Notes: a model not told the origin generated them from the sequence alone. Shown: positions 1 to 7,376, numbered from the stretch's first letter. The stretch: 29,035 nucleotides of DNA from CBFGTA01 sp965651595 (GCA_965651595.1 CBFGTA010000015.1:1-29035); one strand, 5' to 3'. Numbers and translations: made by a program.

Positions 1-1
1 C

Positions 2-592
2 GATGCGATTCCGTTCAGTTTCGTCCTCAGCGTCATCGCCATCATCGTCGTCGCCTTGTTCTTCATCACTTCGTCGGACTCGGGGTCACTCGTCATCGAC
101 ATGATCGCGGCCGGTGGCGCGACCGAAACCCCCCGCGTGACCCGCATCTTCTGGGCCATTCTCGAAGGGGTGGCTGCGGCGGTGCTGCTCGTGGCGGGTG
201 GCTCGGCGGCCCTCGTCGCGCTCCAAACGGCCAGCATCGTCACCGCGGCCCCATTCTCGGTCGTGATGGTGCTCGCCTGTTTCGCGTTGCTGAAGGCCCT
301 GCACTACGAAGCAGCACATTCGCCTCAGTTCGTCGCCATCACCCACGACCTCAGCGAGGCAGGCCCGCGCGAGGGCGAGAACGATGCCAGCCGGCCAGCG
401 TCGGCGCACCTGCGAGCGGCAGTACGCGAGGCTGGTGGGGTGTCGGCGACGTTGCGCGGATTACCCGCTGCCGAGACAGACTCCGGCGGCCCTCCGTCGT
501 CGATTTTCGCGATCCGGCAAGTGGACCCGGCGGGCATTCAGATCGACCCGGAGTCAGGCCACATCGAGCCGGTTCCGGACCGGATGCCCTAA
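2..592 (+). CDS. BCCT family osmolyte (betaine/choline/carnitine) transporter, C-terminal part, cut by the window start
   Basis: This is the last 196 residues of a sodium- or proton-coupled transporter of the betaine-choline-carnitine family, which imports compatible solutes across the cytoplasmic membrane. The frame is already open at base 2, so the true start lies outside the window. The visible part carries the family stretch FFITSSDSGSLVIDM of the late transmembrane core. Two further hydrophobic helices follow, and then a cytoplasmic tail rich in Asp, Glu and Pro from about base 330. In BetP-like members such tails take part in osmosensing; that role is inferred here. The frame ends at TAA 590-592, but the same frame continues with coding-like composition to TGA 734-736 (see finding). 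It converges on the amidohydrolase gene. Family assignment is firm; the substrate cannot be told. Confidence 0.88.
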   Translation, partial: DAIPFSFVLSVIAIIVVALFFITSSDSGSLVIDMIAAGGATETPRVTRIFWAILEGVAAAVLLVAGGSAALVALQTASIVTAAPFSVVMVLACFALLKALHYEAAHSPQFVAITHDLSEAGPREGENDASRPASAHLRAAVREAGGVSATLRGLPAAETDSGGPPSSIFAIRQVDPAGIQIDPESGHIEPVPDRMP

Positions 593-736
593 GATCCCCT
601 CGGTGGAGAAGTGTTCGACACACCCGAGTTCGAGCAATCCGCCCAGGGCCAACTCGAAGCGACTCGCCCCGACGCCCCGGACGCTGCGACTCCGGACCAA
701 GCCCACCCCCACGGCCCACCAGGCGATAGAGGTTGA
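593..736 (+). other. Coding-like in-frame extension after the BCCT stop codon
   Basis: Reading on in the same frame after TAA 590-592 gives 47 sense codons with mostly G or C at the third position, ending at TGA 734-736. The translation begins DPLGGEVFDTPEFEQS and stays acidic and proline-rich, like the tail before the stop. This suggests the ancestral transporter tail was longer. The stop may be a recent nonsense mutation, a sequencing error or a read-through site. No ribosome binding site or start codon suggests an independent gene. Confidence 0.4.
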
Positions 737-767
737 CGAGGCGGAAAATATGGGCCAACAGACGGCG

Positions 768-2078
768 CTAGCGGGGACGAATCCTTTCGGCCCACGCTGC
801 GGCCTTGTCTTTGACGCCCACGGCTGACTTCGCCGCGAATCCACCGTCGACGAGTAGGTGCTCTCCCCCGATCCACACGTCGCTGACTTGTTGACGGTTC
901 GCCGTGTAGACGACCTGGGACACGGGATCGTAGATCGGGTGGTTGGCCGTCTCGTCGAGATGGATCGCCACGCAGTCGGCCGCCTTGCCTACCTCCAACG
1001 ACCCGATCACGTCCCCGAGGCCCAGGGCCCGCGCACCACCGAGTGTGGCCATGAACAGGGCCTGGTGGGCCGGAACCGCCGCGGCCGAGCCCGACTGGCC
1101 CTTCGCCAAGAGTGCCGCCATTCGGGTCTCCGCGATCATGTCAAGATCATTATTGCTCGCAGCCCCGTCGGTGCCGATCGCCACGTTGATGCCGTCGTCG
1201 AGCAGGCGCGTCGTCGGTGAGAAGCCACTGGCAAGCTTCAGGTTGGACTCGGGACAGTGGGCGACGTGCAGGTTCCGCCCCACCAGCAGCCCGTGATCGT
1301 CGTCGGTGAGGTGGACCATATGCGCGGCGACCACGTGCCGATCGAGGATTCCCAGTTGGGCCAAGCGCTGCAGGGGCGGCAGTCCGTGCCGATCAACCGA
1401 ATCGGCGGCCTCGTGGTGGGCTTCATTGATGTGGGTGTGAATGGGAATTTCGAGTTCTCGGGCCAGGTCACCGATCAGTTGCCAGGATTCGTCACTCACC
1501 ATATACGGCGAATGCGGAGCGATAGCGGCCGTCACCCGGGGCAGCGACTCCACCCTTGAGTGCACCTTCTTGCCGTAGGCGAGGTACTCGGCACCGTTGC
1601 TGGCGTAGTGCCCGGGGGCGTCGAACACGATGAGTCCGACCACCATGCGAATCCCGGCCGTGTTCGCGGCATCGATGGCCGCATCGGGAAAGAAATACAT
1701 GTCGTTGAAGCACGTCGTCCCACCCCGAATCATCTCGTGCGCTGCCACGACCGTCCCGTCGTATACAAACTGCTCGTCCACCCATCGGGCCTCGGTAGGC
1801 CAAATGTGATGGTTGAGCCATTCGGCGAGCGGAAGATCGTCGGCCATGCCACGCAAGAGCGTCATCGCAGCGTGCGTGTGAGTGTTGACCAGGCCCGGCA
1901 ACAGCACCCGTCCCGGCAACGGCACTTCGCGCGCCTCCGGGTGTTCGCGCAGAACATCCTCGCGCGGCCCGACAGCCACAATCACACCGTCGCGGTAGGC
2001 CACTGACGACTCGGTCCACACAACCCCGGCCGGCTGCACGGGAACCAACCAGGTGGGGCTGAGTACGACGGTCGTCAT
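768..2078 (-). CDS. Amidohydrolase, TRZ/ATZ family, likely 5-methylthioadenosine/S-adenosylhomocysteine deaminase type
   Basis: A 436-residue metal-dependent deaminase of the amidohydrolase superfamily, probably acting on a purine nucleoside or base in the cytosol (MTA/SAH deaminase-like). The metal site is visible: HTH at residues 67-69, His216 in HTHINE with Glu219, His253 in AAHMVH, and Asp304 in GTDGAASNND. The segment LLPGLVNTHTHAAMTLLRG is typical of the group. The ATG at 2078 is chosen because it follows TAAGGAGT on the minus strand with good spacing; an in-frame GTG at 2096 lies on the wrong side of that site. The gene stands alone, convergent with the transporter and divergent from the GNAT gene. 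Substrates in this family are often reassigned, so guanine, cytosine or 8-oxoguanine deaminase remain possible. Confidence 0.85.
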   Translation of the reverse strand: MTTVVLSPTWLVPVQPAGVVWTESSVAYRDGVIVAVGPREDVLREHPEAREVPLPGRVLLPGLVNTHTHAAMTLLRGMADDLPLAEWLNHHIWPTEARWVDEQFVYDGTVVAAHEMIRGGTTCFNDMYFFPDAAIDAANTAGIRMVVGLIVFDAPGHYASNGAEYLAYGKKVHSRVESLPRVTAAIAPHSPYMVSDESWQLIGDLARELEIPIHTHINEAHHEAADSVDRHGLPPLQRLAQLGILDRHVVAAHMVHLTDDDHGLLVGRNLHVAHCPESNLKLASGFSPTTRLLDDGINVAIGTDGAASNNDLDMIAETRMAALLAKGQSGSAAAVPAHQALFMATLGGARALGLGDVIGSLEVGKAADCVAIHLDETANHPIYDPVSQVVYTANRQQVSDVWIGGEHLLVDGGFAAKSAVGVKDKAAAWAERIRPR

Positions 2079-2084
2079 TGTGCG

Positions 2085-2092
2085 ACTCCTTA
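2085..2092 (-). promoter_or_regulatory. Strong ribosome binding site that fixes the amidohydrolase start
   Basis: The minus strand reads TAAGGAGT six bases before ATG 2078. It overlaps the codons that follow the alternative GTG at 2096, which makes that upstream start unlikely. Confidence 0.75.
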
Positions 2093-2193
2093 GCACTGGA
2101 TCGGAGGAACGTTGGGCCGGACGGACGTTGAGTCAGCGGCCCATGGAACGATATCTGCGCTCGGGTTCACAGATCCGTGCGACAGGTCTGGAC

Positions 2194-2209
2194 GGTGGTA
2201 GTGTCCACC
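2194..2209. promoter_or_regulatory. Short inverted repeat in the divergent promoter region
   Basis: GGTGG-TAGTGT-CCACC forms a 5+6+5 dyad between the divergent amidohydrolase and GNAT genes. It could be a repressor site serving either gene. It is short, and no clear -35/-10 pair was found near it, so this is weak. Confidence 0.25.
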
Positions 2210-2309
2210 ACGGCCCGGCATGTCATTGTGCCCTGAATACTAGTCACCGACTATCGACCGTCTTTGACCGGTGCTAATAGCGGCTCCCCATCGACGAGAA
2301 AGGCGCGGC

Positions 2310-2942
2310 ATGTCCCAGATCGAAATCACCACAGCACCAGATCCGAACCGCTACCCCGACCTCGCGCAGTTGCTGTGGGAGGGATTCGAACGCAAGTTCC
2401 GCTGGCCACTACGTAACGCCGACATCTCGCGCGCGTTCTTCACCGACACGTTTGTACCCGATTCGCTCACCGCTGCCGTCGACACCACCACCGGCGCCAC
2501 CGTCGGAGTCATGGTTACCTCCGACCCCGACCACCGTGCCTCAACTAACGAACTCGCTGCGATTCGCCGGCAGTTCTTCCTCCCCGAAGCTGCAATCCGT
2601 TTGGCCATTTTGTCGCTGCTAGACCCTCCGCTGCGACCGAATGAGCTCTACGTCAACAGCTTGGTGGTGAGCGATAAGGCCCGGGGCCAGGGAGTCGGGA
2701 GCGCTCTACTGAATCACGCCGACCGGACCACCGAGCAGCGCGGATTGGCCACAGTCTCCTTGGACGTCATCGATTCGAACCCTGGTGCTCGCCGCCTCTA
2801 CGAGAGGCAAGGGTTCCGAGTGACGGGAACGTACCCGCGTATCGGACGCGCCTTGTTCCGTGGGCTGTTCGGATTCGACCACTACCACCGCATGGCCAAA
2901 CCGCTTGCCACCGCGGACGAACCTCCCGCGCCACGGCCCTAG
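2310..2942 (+). CDS. GNAT family N-acetyltransferase
   Basis: A 210-residue acyltransferase of the GNAT fold that would transfer an acetyl group from acetyl-CoA to an amine. The acetyl-CoA loop RGQGVG lies at residues 125-130, preceded by the beta strand ELYVNSLVVSD and followed by SALL. Later, NPGARRLYERQGF matches the usual C-terminal motif of the fold. The ATG at 2310 is chosen over an in-frame start 39 bases upstream because GAGAAAGG (2296-2303) precedes it. The stop TAG shares the palindrome CTAG with the convergent DUF3710 gene. The substrate is unknown: the N-terminal 80 residues match nothing I recognise. Confidence 0.82.
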   Translation: MSQIEITTAPDPNRYPDLAQLLWEGFERKFRWPLRNADISRAFFTDTFVPDSLTAAVDTTTGATVGVMVTSDPDHRASTNELAAIRRQFFLPEAAIRLAILSLLDPPLRPNELYVNSLVVSDKARGQGVGSALLNHADRTTEQRGLATVSLDVIDSNPGARRLYERQGFRVTGTYPRIGRALFRGLFGFDHYHRMAKPLATADEPPAPRP

Positions 2943-3649
2943 CGAATCTCCGTGATCTCCGGACCCCGCTCGAAGGGGTCCAGATCGCCGTAGGTGTCTT
3001 CCTCGTCTTCGTCGTCGCCCTCGTCGGCTTCCACCGCGTCTGGCGGCAATGTGAGGGGCAAGGGCTCTCCGGGGGCCATCGGCTGCGGGTCGCGCGCAAC
3101 GATGCAGCCGCGGACGATGTCTTCAAATACTTCTGATTCGGGGCCACCGGTCGTGGCTGCTCCATACATGAGGGCGCGCAGCAGCCAGCGGGAACCCTCG
3201 ACACCGACGAAGCGGATCGTTTGGGTGCCTTCGTTGCCCTGCTCGTCACGGGCCGGAACCTGCGCGAGTAGCTCAAGTCCGAACGACCCGTCGCGAGATT
3301 CGGCTTGGCCGCCATCGCGAACGATCGACCCAGAAATCTCTTCCACGACGTCTTCCCACATGCCACCGGTCCGGGGTGCCGCAAATGCCTGCAACTGCAC
3401 GGCACCGTACTCGAGGACGATCGTTACGCTAACCACGGTCTGAGTTTGTTCTTCGAGTTCAACGTTGACGTTCATGCCGTTGACTGCGGGAATCTGCAGG
3501 GCACCGAAATCAATCCGCATCATGCCATCATCGGGCGCATCGGCGGCGTCGAACGGGCCAGTGGCTAGTTCGTCGGCATTCGTCGACTGGCCGTCAACGT
3601 CGGCGATTTCGTCTTGGTCGAGGTCGTTTTCCTTCTTCTTCTTGAACAC
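2939..3649 (-). CDS. DUF3710 family protein
   Basis: A 236-residue soluble protein of the actinobacterial DUF3710 family, function unknown. It starts at GTG with a basic run MFKKKK, followed by an acidic linker (residues 8-42). The conserved core runs from MRIDFGALQIPAV to about residue 200 and includes VQLQAFAAPRTGGMWEDVVEEI and RWLLRALMYG. The tail is highly acidic. It lies 34 bases downstream of dut on the same strand, the arrangement commonly seen in Actinobacteria, so the two are probably co-transcribed. No good ribosome binding site precedes the GTG, so the start is less certain than the family. Confidence 0.88.
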   Translation of the reverse strand: MFKKKKENDLDQDEIADVDGQSTNADELATGPFDAADAPDDGMMRIDFGALQIPAVNGMNVNVELEEQTQTVVSVTIVLEYGAVQLQAFAAPRTGGMWEDVVEEISGSIVRDGGQAESRDGSFGLELLAQVPARDEQGNEGTQTIRFVGVEGSRWLLRALMYGAATTGGPESEVFEDIVRGCIVARDPQPMAPGEPLPLTLPPDAVEADEGDDEDEEDTYGDLDPFERGPEITEIR

Positions 3650-3683
3650 GCTGCCAACATACTCGCCCGCGGTAGGTTGTCTC

Positions 3684-4127
3684 TCAGTGACCGGTGGACC
3701 CGAACCCTCCGTGAGAACGTTCCGATTCTGGCAGGCGCTCCACGGGCACGAAGCGGGCCTGCTCGACGGCCTGAATCACCAACTGCGCGATTCGATCACC
3801 GACTTCGACTTCGTAGGTTTCGTCCCGGTCGTGGTTGACCAGCAGCACTGACACTTCACCCCGATAGCACGCATCGATCGTGCCGGGAGCATTCACCATC
3901 CCGATTCCGTGCCGCAATGCCAGTCCCGACCGCGGATGAACTAAGCCCACGTAGCCCGACGGCAAAGCGATCGCGATACCAGTCGGGACCAGGACACGCT
4001 GCCCCGGCTCTATCGTGCAAGCTACCCGCGCATGCAGGTCTGCTCCGGCGTCGCCTGGATGGGCGTAAGACGGGATGGGCAGGCGCGGGTCGAGTTGTTG
4101 CACCAGCACCGGCACAGGCTGGTTCAC
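3684..4127 (-). CDS. dut: Deoxyuridine 5'-triphosphate nucleotidohydrolase (dUTPase)
   Basis: Hydrolyses dUTP to dUMP and pyrophosphate, keeping uracil out of DNA and supplying dUMP for thymidylate synthesis. All five trimeric dUTPase motifs are present in 147 residues: PGDAGADL (24-31), PRSGLA (65-70), GTIDACYRGEV (82-92), GDRIAQLVI (110-118) and RSHGGFGSTG (137-146). Motif III has Cys where Gly is usual (IDACYRG). GTG 4127 is preferred over the TTG at 4142 because it overlaps the upstream thioesterase stop as GTGA and follows AGGTGA, suggesting translational coupling. It is the middle gene of a minus-strand operon with DUF3710 downstream. Confidence 0.96.
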   Translation of the reverse strand: MNQPVPVLVQQLDPRLPIPSYAHPGDAGADLHARVACTIEPGQRVLVPTGIAIALPSGYVGLVHPRSGLALRHGIGMVNAPGTIDACYRGEVSVLLVNHDRDETYEVEVGDRIAQLVIQAVEQARFVPVERLPESERSHGGFGSTGH

Positions 4128-4720
4128 GGGTTCACCTGCCAATACCGACTCGGGTCGTCCTGGTTAGCGCGACGGCGTTCAGCGGTTGCGACCACTTCCT
4201 CGGCTCGACCGTGGGTAGTGAAGTGCTCGATGCCCACTTGGATGAACAAAGCGCTCGCCGTCAACACAACCGGCCCTTCAGCGTCGCCCACGCGCCCTAC
4301 CGCGTGCGTGTAGATCTTTCGCCGAACCTGTCCACACAACTCGGCGTCGATGTGAATCGTGGAACCGACAGCCACCGGCGCCAAGAAGTCGGTTTCTAGC
4401 TTGGCGGTCACGGCCGGTACCCGAGTCAACCAGTTCAAAGCCCCCAGCACCTCGTCGAACGCGGCCGCGAGCAGACCACCGTGCGCTAGTCCCGGCGCTC
4501 CCTGGTGCAAGGGGCTCACCTCGAACTCGCCCGATACCGTGAGTCCTTCGCCAGCGACGACGCGCATATGTAAGCCCGCCGGATGCTCGGCGCCGCAACC
4601 AAAACAGTCCGGGTAGTGGCTCGGCAGACTCTCTCCCGGGCGAGCCGCTTCGAGGTGTCGCTGAGGCGTCACGGCCTCGGCAGGCACCTTGATCAGCGAC
4701 CGATCGGAGGCAGGGTTCAC
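4124..4720 (-). CDS. PaaI-like hotdog-fold acyl-CoA thioesterase
   Basis: A 198-residue protein with the hotdog motif GLAHGGLLAAAFDE (residues 78-90), in which the HGG turn and the following acidic residue form the thioesterase site. It is expected to hydrolyse an acyl-CoA in the cytosol. The N-terminal CFGCGAEHPAGLHMRV element (39-54) is typical of the actinobacterial branch and may bind metal. The start is set at GTG 4720 because TACTCT lies exactly 6 nt upstream, the arrangement of a leaderless transcript. An upstream GTG at 4741 has no better signal. It heads the operon thioesterase-dut-DUF3710 and overlaps dut by GTGA. The physiological substrate is unknown. Confidence 0.85.
   Translation of the reverse strand: MNPASDRSLIKVPAEAVTPQRHLEAARPGESLPSHYPDCFGCGAEHPAGLHMRVVAGEGLTVSGEFEVSPLHQGAPGLAHGGLLAAAFDEVLGALNWLTRVPAVTAKLETDFLAPVAVGSTIHIDAELCGQVRRKIYTHAVGRVGDAEGPVVLTASALFIQVGIEHFTTHGRAEEVVATAERRRANQDDPSRYWQVNP
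4132..4137 (-). promoter_or_regulatory. Ribosome binding site deciding the dut start
   Basis: The minus strand reads AGGTGA four bases before GTG 4127, inside the end of the thioesterase gene. It supports GTG 4127 rather than TTG 4142 as the dut start. Confidence 0.55.
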
Positions 4721-4726
4721 ATCCGT

Positions 4727-4732
4727 AGAGTA
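4727..4732 (-). promoter_or_regulatory. Putative -10 element of a leaderless thioesterase-dut-DUF3710 transcript
   Basis: The minus strand reads TACTCT, then six bases, then GTG 4720. This TANNNT-to-start distance puts transcription start at or next to the start codon. No consensus -35 is visible, and no Shine-Dalgarno sequence precedes the GTG. Confidence 0.5.
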
Positions 4733-4767
4733 CCGAACCACCTCACCGTCTGGTGTGTTCGCGTGCG

Positions 4768-4773
4768 TAGGGT
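4768..4773 (+). promoter_or_regulatory. Putative -10 element of a leaderless DUF3093 transcript
   Basis: TAGGGT is followed by six bases (GGGGCC) and GTG 4780. It faces the matching minus-strand element at 4727-4732, so both directions of this 59-base gap appear to use leaderless promoters. The GGGG run is a poor but possible alternative ribosome binding site. Confidence 0.5.
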
Positions 4774-4779
4774 GGGGCC

Positions 4780-5274
4780 GTGGGCAATTCGACAACTCCG
4801 CACGCAAAGTCGCGGCCGCGCTACCACGAACGCCTGGTAGCACCGCTATGGACGTGGCTGGTCATTGCCGGTGCAGCTACCTCGGCTGGGATTGTCATGG
4901 TCGTGGCCTTCGGATGGTACGGATTCGTCACCGGGGCAGCGGTCGTCGTCGCGCTCGGCGTTTGGTGGGTGACTGCATCAGCTGTCACCGTCACAGTCAC
5001 GGATGACGCCCTCACAGTCAACGACGCCCACCTCGACTGGCCGTACGTCGGGCTGGTTGCCACCCTCGATGAGGACGCCACGCGACTCGCTCTCAGCCGG
5101 GAAGCCGATCCGCGTGCCTTCGTGGTGGCCCGAACCCTCGCCGCCCGAAGCGCGGTGACCATCGAAGTCCTCGACGATGAAGACCCTCACCCATATTGGC
5201 TCGTCACAACCGCCCACCCCCAGGAACTCGCCAACGCGATCGTGGCAGCTCGAGACGCCTTCCGAGCCTCCTGA
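4780..5274 (+). CDS. DUF3093 family membrane protein
   Basis: A 164-residue protein of the actinobacterial DUF3093 family, function unknown. After a basic start comes the family motif YHERLVAPLWTWL. Two hydrophobic helices (about 23-46 and 48-68) form a hairpin in the membrane. The remaining hundred residues form a beta-rich, PH-like soluble domain with the conserved stretches DPRAFVVARTL and DPHPYWLVTTAHP. It is divergent from the dut operon, a common neighbourhood in Actinobacteria. The EAL gene follows after only six bases, so the two are probably transcribed together. Confidence 0.85.
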   Translation: MGNSTTPHAKSRPRYHERLVAPLWTWLVIAGAATSAGIVMVVAFGWYGFVTGAAVVVALGVWWVTASAVTVTVTDDALTVNDAHLDWPYVGLVATLDEDATRLALSREADPRAFVVARTLAARSAVTIEVLDDEDPHPYWLVTTAHPQELANAIVAARDAFRAS

Positions 5275-5280
5275 TCACTG

Positions 5281-6582
5281 GTGGCCTGTGCTCACAGAAC
5301 TGGCTCAACTGGTGCCGTGCACGCGCAAGATCCCGCAGCAAGACTTCGCGAGTTTGCCACTCTTGACGACGTCATCACCGCCCGCGCAATCGATCCGGTG
5401 TTCCAGCCGATCGTTGATCTGGCAACCGGGGAGGTGCTCGGCTACGAATCGCTGGCCCGGGGGCCCCATGACTCCCCGTTCACTACACCCGCTGGCCTTT
5501 TTGGTTCGGTTGCCTCGACCGAACAGTTAGCTCAACTCGACGCCCTGTGTCAGCAACGCGCTCTGAAGCTCGCCGAACACCACGGTTTCGGGGCCGGTCT
5601 GGCACTGTTCATCAACGTAGAACCAGCTGCCGTCGGCTACAACCTGGATCTGGCCCACGTGTCTCCGCCTACCGGCATCAAGGTGTTCATCGAACTTACC
5701 GAACGCGCCCTCACGGCTCATCCTGCTGCCCTGTTCGAACTGGTCCGGGCGATTCGTTCTCGCGGATGGGGCATCGCAATTGACGACGTCGGCGCTGACA
5801 AGCGCAGCCTGGCTTTGCTCCCACTGATCGAACCTGACATCATCAAGCTCGATCTGCGCCTAGTTCATGACCAACCAACCGAAGAGTCAGCGCGGATTGT
5901 GGCCGCAGTTAACGCTCACGCCGAACGTTGCCATACGCCCATCATCGCTGAGGGAATCGAGACCGAAGATCAACGGAATTTGGCGATTGCTCTCGGAGCC
6001 ACCCTGGGGCAGGGATGGCATCTGGGTCGGCCCGCCGGCGCCGATACCTGGAACTTCCCGGACCAGCGGCCTCGCGAACCGCTCACAGTTCGCCCCCGCA
6101 CCGAACTCGACGAGGGGCCGTTTGCCATAGTCGCCGACTCCCCGCGCCTCACCACGAGCCGCAAACCGCTGCTGCTCGCCATGACGCGCCACCTCGAATC
6201 GCAGGCCGCGTCCATCGGTGAACCGGGCGTAATCCTCGCTACCTTCCAAACCGCCGACCGGCTGCGCCCCTTCGAGCAGAACTTGTACGCGGGTATCGCC
6301 GACGAGTCGTCGTTCGTTGGTGTGATGGCTGCCCATCTGCCTGAAGTCGAGGTGCGGCAGGTGCGCCAAGCCAATCTCGAGCCCGACGATCCCGTTCGCG
6401 ACGAATGGGATGTTGTCGCCCTCGGACCCCACTACGCCGTTGCACTGATCGCCCAGGACGTTGGCCTCGACGTCCCCGAGCCTCAACGCGAGTTCCGCTA
6501 TGTGCTGACCCACGACCGCGACATCGTAGTGCGCGCCGCACGTAGCCTGATGGCCCGCTTCGCTCCAATCGAACGCTTCTAG
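5281..6582 (+). CDS. EAL-domain cyclic-di-GMP phosphodiesterase with C-terminal DICT sensory domain
   Basis: A 433-residue soluble signalling protein predicted to hydrolyse cyclic di-GMP. The EAL domain (about 30-255) keeps the catalytic set: Glu56 in the ESL version of the EAL motif, Asn112 in FINVEP, Glu138 in IELTER, Asp168-Asp169 in AIDDVGADK, Lys189 in IIKLD, Glu224 in IIAEGIE and Gln244 in LGQGW. An active enzyme is therefore likely. The C-terminal part (about 270-430, with KPLLLAMTRHLE) resembles the DICT domain, a presumed sensory module. No GGDEF domain or membrane segment is present. The GTG start lies six bases after the DUF3093 stop but lacks a ribosome binding site; GTG 5317 is an alternative. 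Confidence 0.87.
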   Translation: MACAHRTGSTGAVHAQDPAARLREFATLDDVITARAIDPVFQPIVDLATGEVLGYESLARGPHDSPFTTPAGLFGSVASTEQLAQLDALCQQRALKLAEHHGFGAGLALFINVEPAAVGYNLDLAHVSPPTGIKVFIELTERALTAHPAALFELVRAIRSRGWGIAIDDVGADKRSLALLPLIEPDIIKLDLRLVHDQPTEESARIVAAVNAHAERCHTPIIAEGIETEDQRNLAIALGATLGQGWHLGRPAGADTWNFPDQRPREPLTVRPRTELDEGPFAIVADSPRLTTSRKPLLLAMTRHLESQAASIGEPGVILATFQTADRLRPFEQNLYAGIADESSFVGVMAAHLPEVEVRQVRQANLEPDDPVRDEWDVVALGPHYAVALIAQDVGLDVPEPQREFRYVLTHDRDIVVRAARSLMARFAPIERF

Positions 6583-6675
6583 CTGCGTTGCACAACCAAC
6601 TAGCGTTCGAGACTTACCCGGAGAAAGTTCGTGCCCGGCAACGTGGTTAGTCCGGCGAACTGCGGTAGTGGCCGT

Positions 6676-6681
6676 TAGGGT
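6676..6681 (+). promoter_or_regulatory. Possible -10 element upstream of the DUF4235 gene
   Basis: TAGGGT lies about 90 bases before GTG 6774 in the 191-base gap after the EAL gene. It resembles the TANNNT elements used elsewhere in the window, but no start codon follows at 6 nt and no -35 is seen. The rest of the gap shows nothing I can identify. Confidence 0.25.
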
Positions 6682-6773
6682 AAGACGAGACCGCAGATGG
6701 CTCGTCCCGGCATTACTGCCCCGCCGTCACCGACCGCGCCGAGCCGGACTTCATCGATGTGAAAGGACACTCC

Positions 6774-7034
6774 GTGAATCCTTCCCTCCTCGCCCCCCTC
6801 GCTGCGTTTGGAGCGACCTGGCTCGCCCGCAAGGCGCTCACTTCGGCCTACTCCAAACGCACCGGCCACGCCCCGCCGATTGCCGAAGACGTGGAAGTTC
6901 CGATTGGGCGCGTCATCGCCTGGACTGTTGTTACTGCAGCCGTTTCAGCCACGATCGAAGTGGCGATTCTGCGGGCGTCAGCGCGCTACCAAGCCAATCG
7001 GGAAGCGACGACCGCCCAAATCGAAGACAGCTAA
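6774..7034 (+). CDS. DUF4235 family small membrane protein
   Basis: An 86-residue protein matching the actinobacterial DUF4235 family, function unknown. The N-terminal half contains FGATWLARKALTSAYSKRTG. One strongly hydrophobic helix (about residues 44-63, RVIAWTVVTAAVSATIEVAIL) is followed by a short charged tail. GTG 6774 is chosen because AAAGGA (6763-6768) lies five bases before it; the longer frame from 6759 starts before that site. Its last codons and stop are imperfectly duplicated just downstream (see repeat). It converges on the DUF4193 gene. Confidence 0.8.
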   Translation: MNPSLLAPLAAFGATWLARKALTSAYSKRTGHAPPIAEDVEVPIGRVIAWTVVTAAVSATIEVAILRASARYQANREATTAQIEDS

Positions 7035-7059
7035 TCCAGATCGAAGACCGCTAACCGCG
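7020..7059 (+). repeat. Imperfect 20-base tandem duplication across the DUF4235 stop codon
   Basis: ATCGAAGACAGCTAATCCAG (7020-7039) is followed directly by ATCGAAGACCGCTAACCGCG (7040-7059), 16 of 20 positions identical. The first copy holds the last codons and stop of the gene. The period is not a multiple of three, so the second copy is out of frame. Confidence 0.75.
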
Positions 7060-7067
7060 TCACGCGG
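7055..7067. terminator. Small GC hairpin between convergent DUF4235 and DUF4193 genes
   Basis: CCGCG-TCA-CGCGG is a 5-bp stem with a three-base loop in the 45-base gap between two convergent genes. It could help end transcription in both directions. There is no U-tract, so the call is tentative. Confidence 0.3.
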
Positions 7068-7079
7068 GAATGGACGGCG

Positions 7080-7376
7080 TCACGCGCACTCGGTGCAGAC
7101 AGGCAGGCCGCCATCCTCGTGGTCGAGTTGGCTGCGGTGGTGGACGAGGAAGCACACCGAGCAGGTGAACTCGTCGTCCTGTTTGGGCACCACTTGTACG
7201 GCGATCGTCTCTTTCGACAAGTCCGCCCCGGGCAGCTCGAGGTTTTCTGCGAGCTCCGTCTCGTCAACGTCTACCGACGAAGCCGACTTGTCGACCCGGC
7301 GGGCGCGCAACTCTTCGATGCTGTCTTCAGCCAGGTCGTCGTCGGTCTTGCGAGGAGCGTCGTAATCGGTCGCCAT
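7080..7376 (-). CDS. DUF4193 family zinc-ribbon-like protein
   Basis: A 98-residue acidic protein of the DUF4193 family, widespread and highly conserved in Actinobacteria but without an assigned function. The N-terminus MATDYDAPRKTDDD and EDSIEELRARR are diagnostic. The C-terminus has two Cys pairs, CSVC and CTEC, spaced like a zinc ribbon with FLVHHRSQL between them. A nucleic-acid- or protein-binding role is an inference from the zinc ribbon only. GTGAGG lies upstream of ATG 7376. The gene stands alone on its strand. Confidence 0.9.
   Translation of the reverse strand: MATDYDAPRKTDDDLAEDSIEELRARRVDKSASSVDVDETELAENLELPGADLSKETIAVQVVPKQDDEFTCSVCFLVHHRSQLDHEDGGLPVCTECA

Noticed and set aside
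4128..4142. TTG 4142 as the dut start
   Set aside because: The ribosome binding site AGGTGA lies inside this extension, and GTG 4127 overlaps the upstream stop as GTGA.
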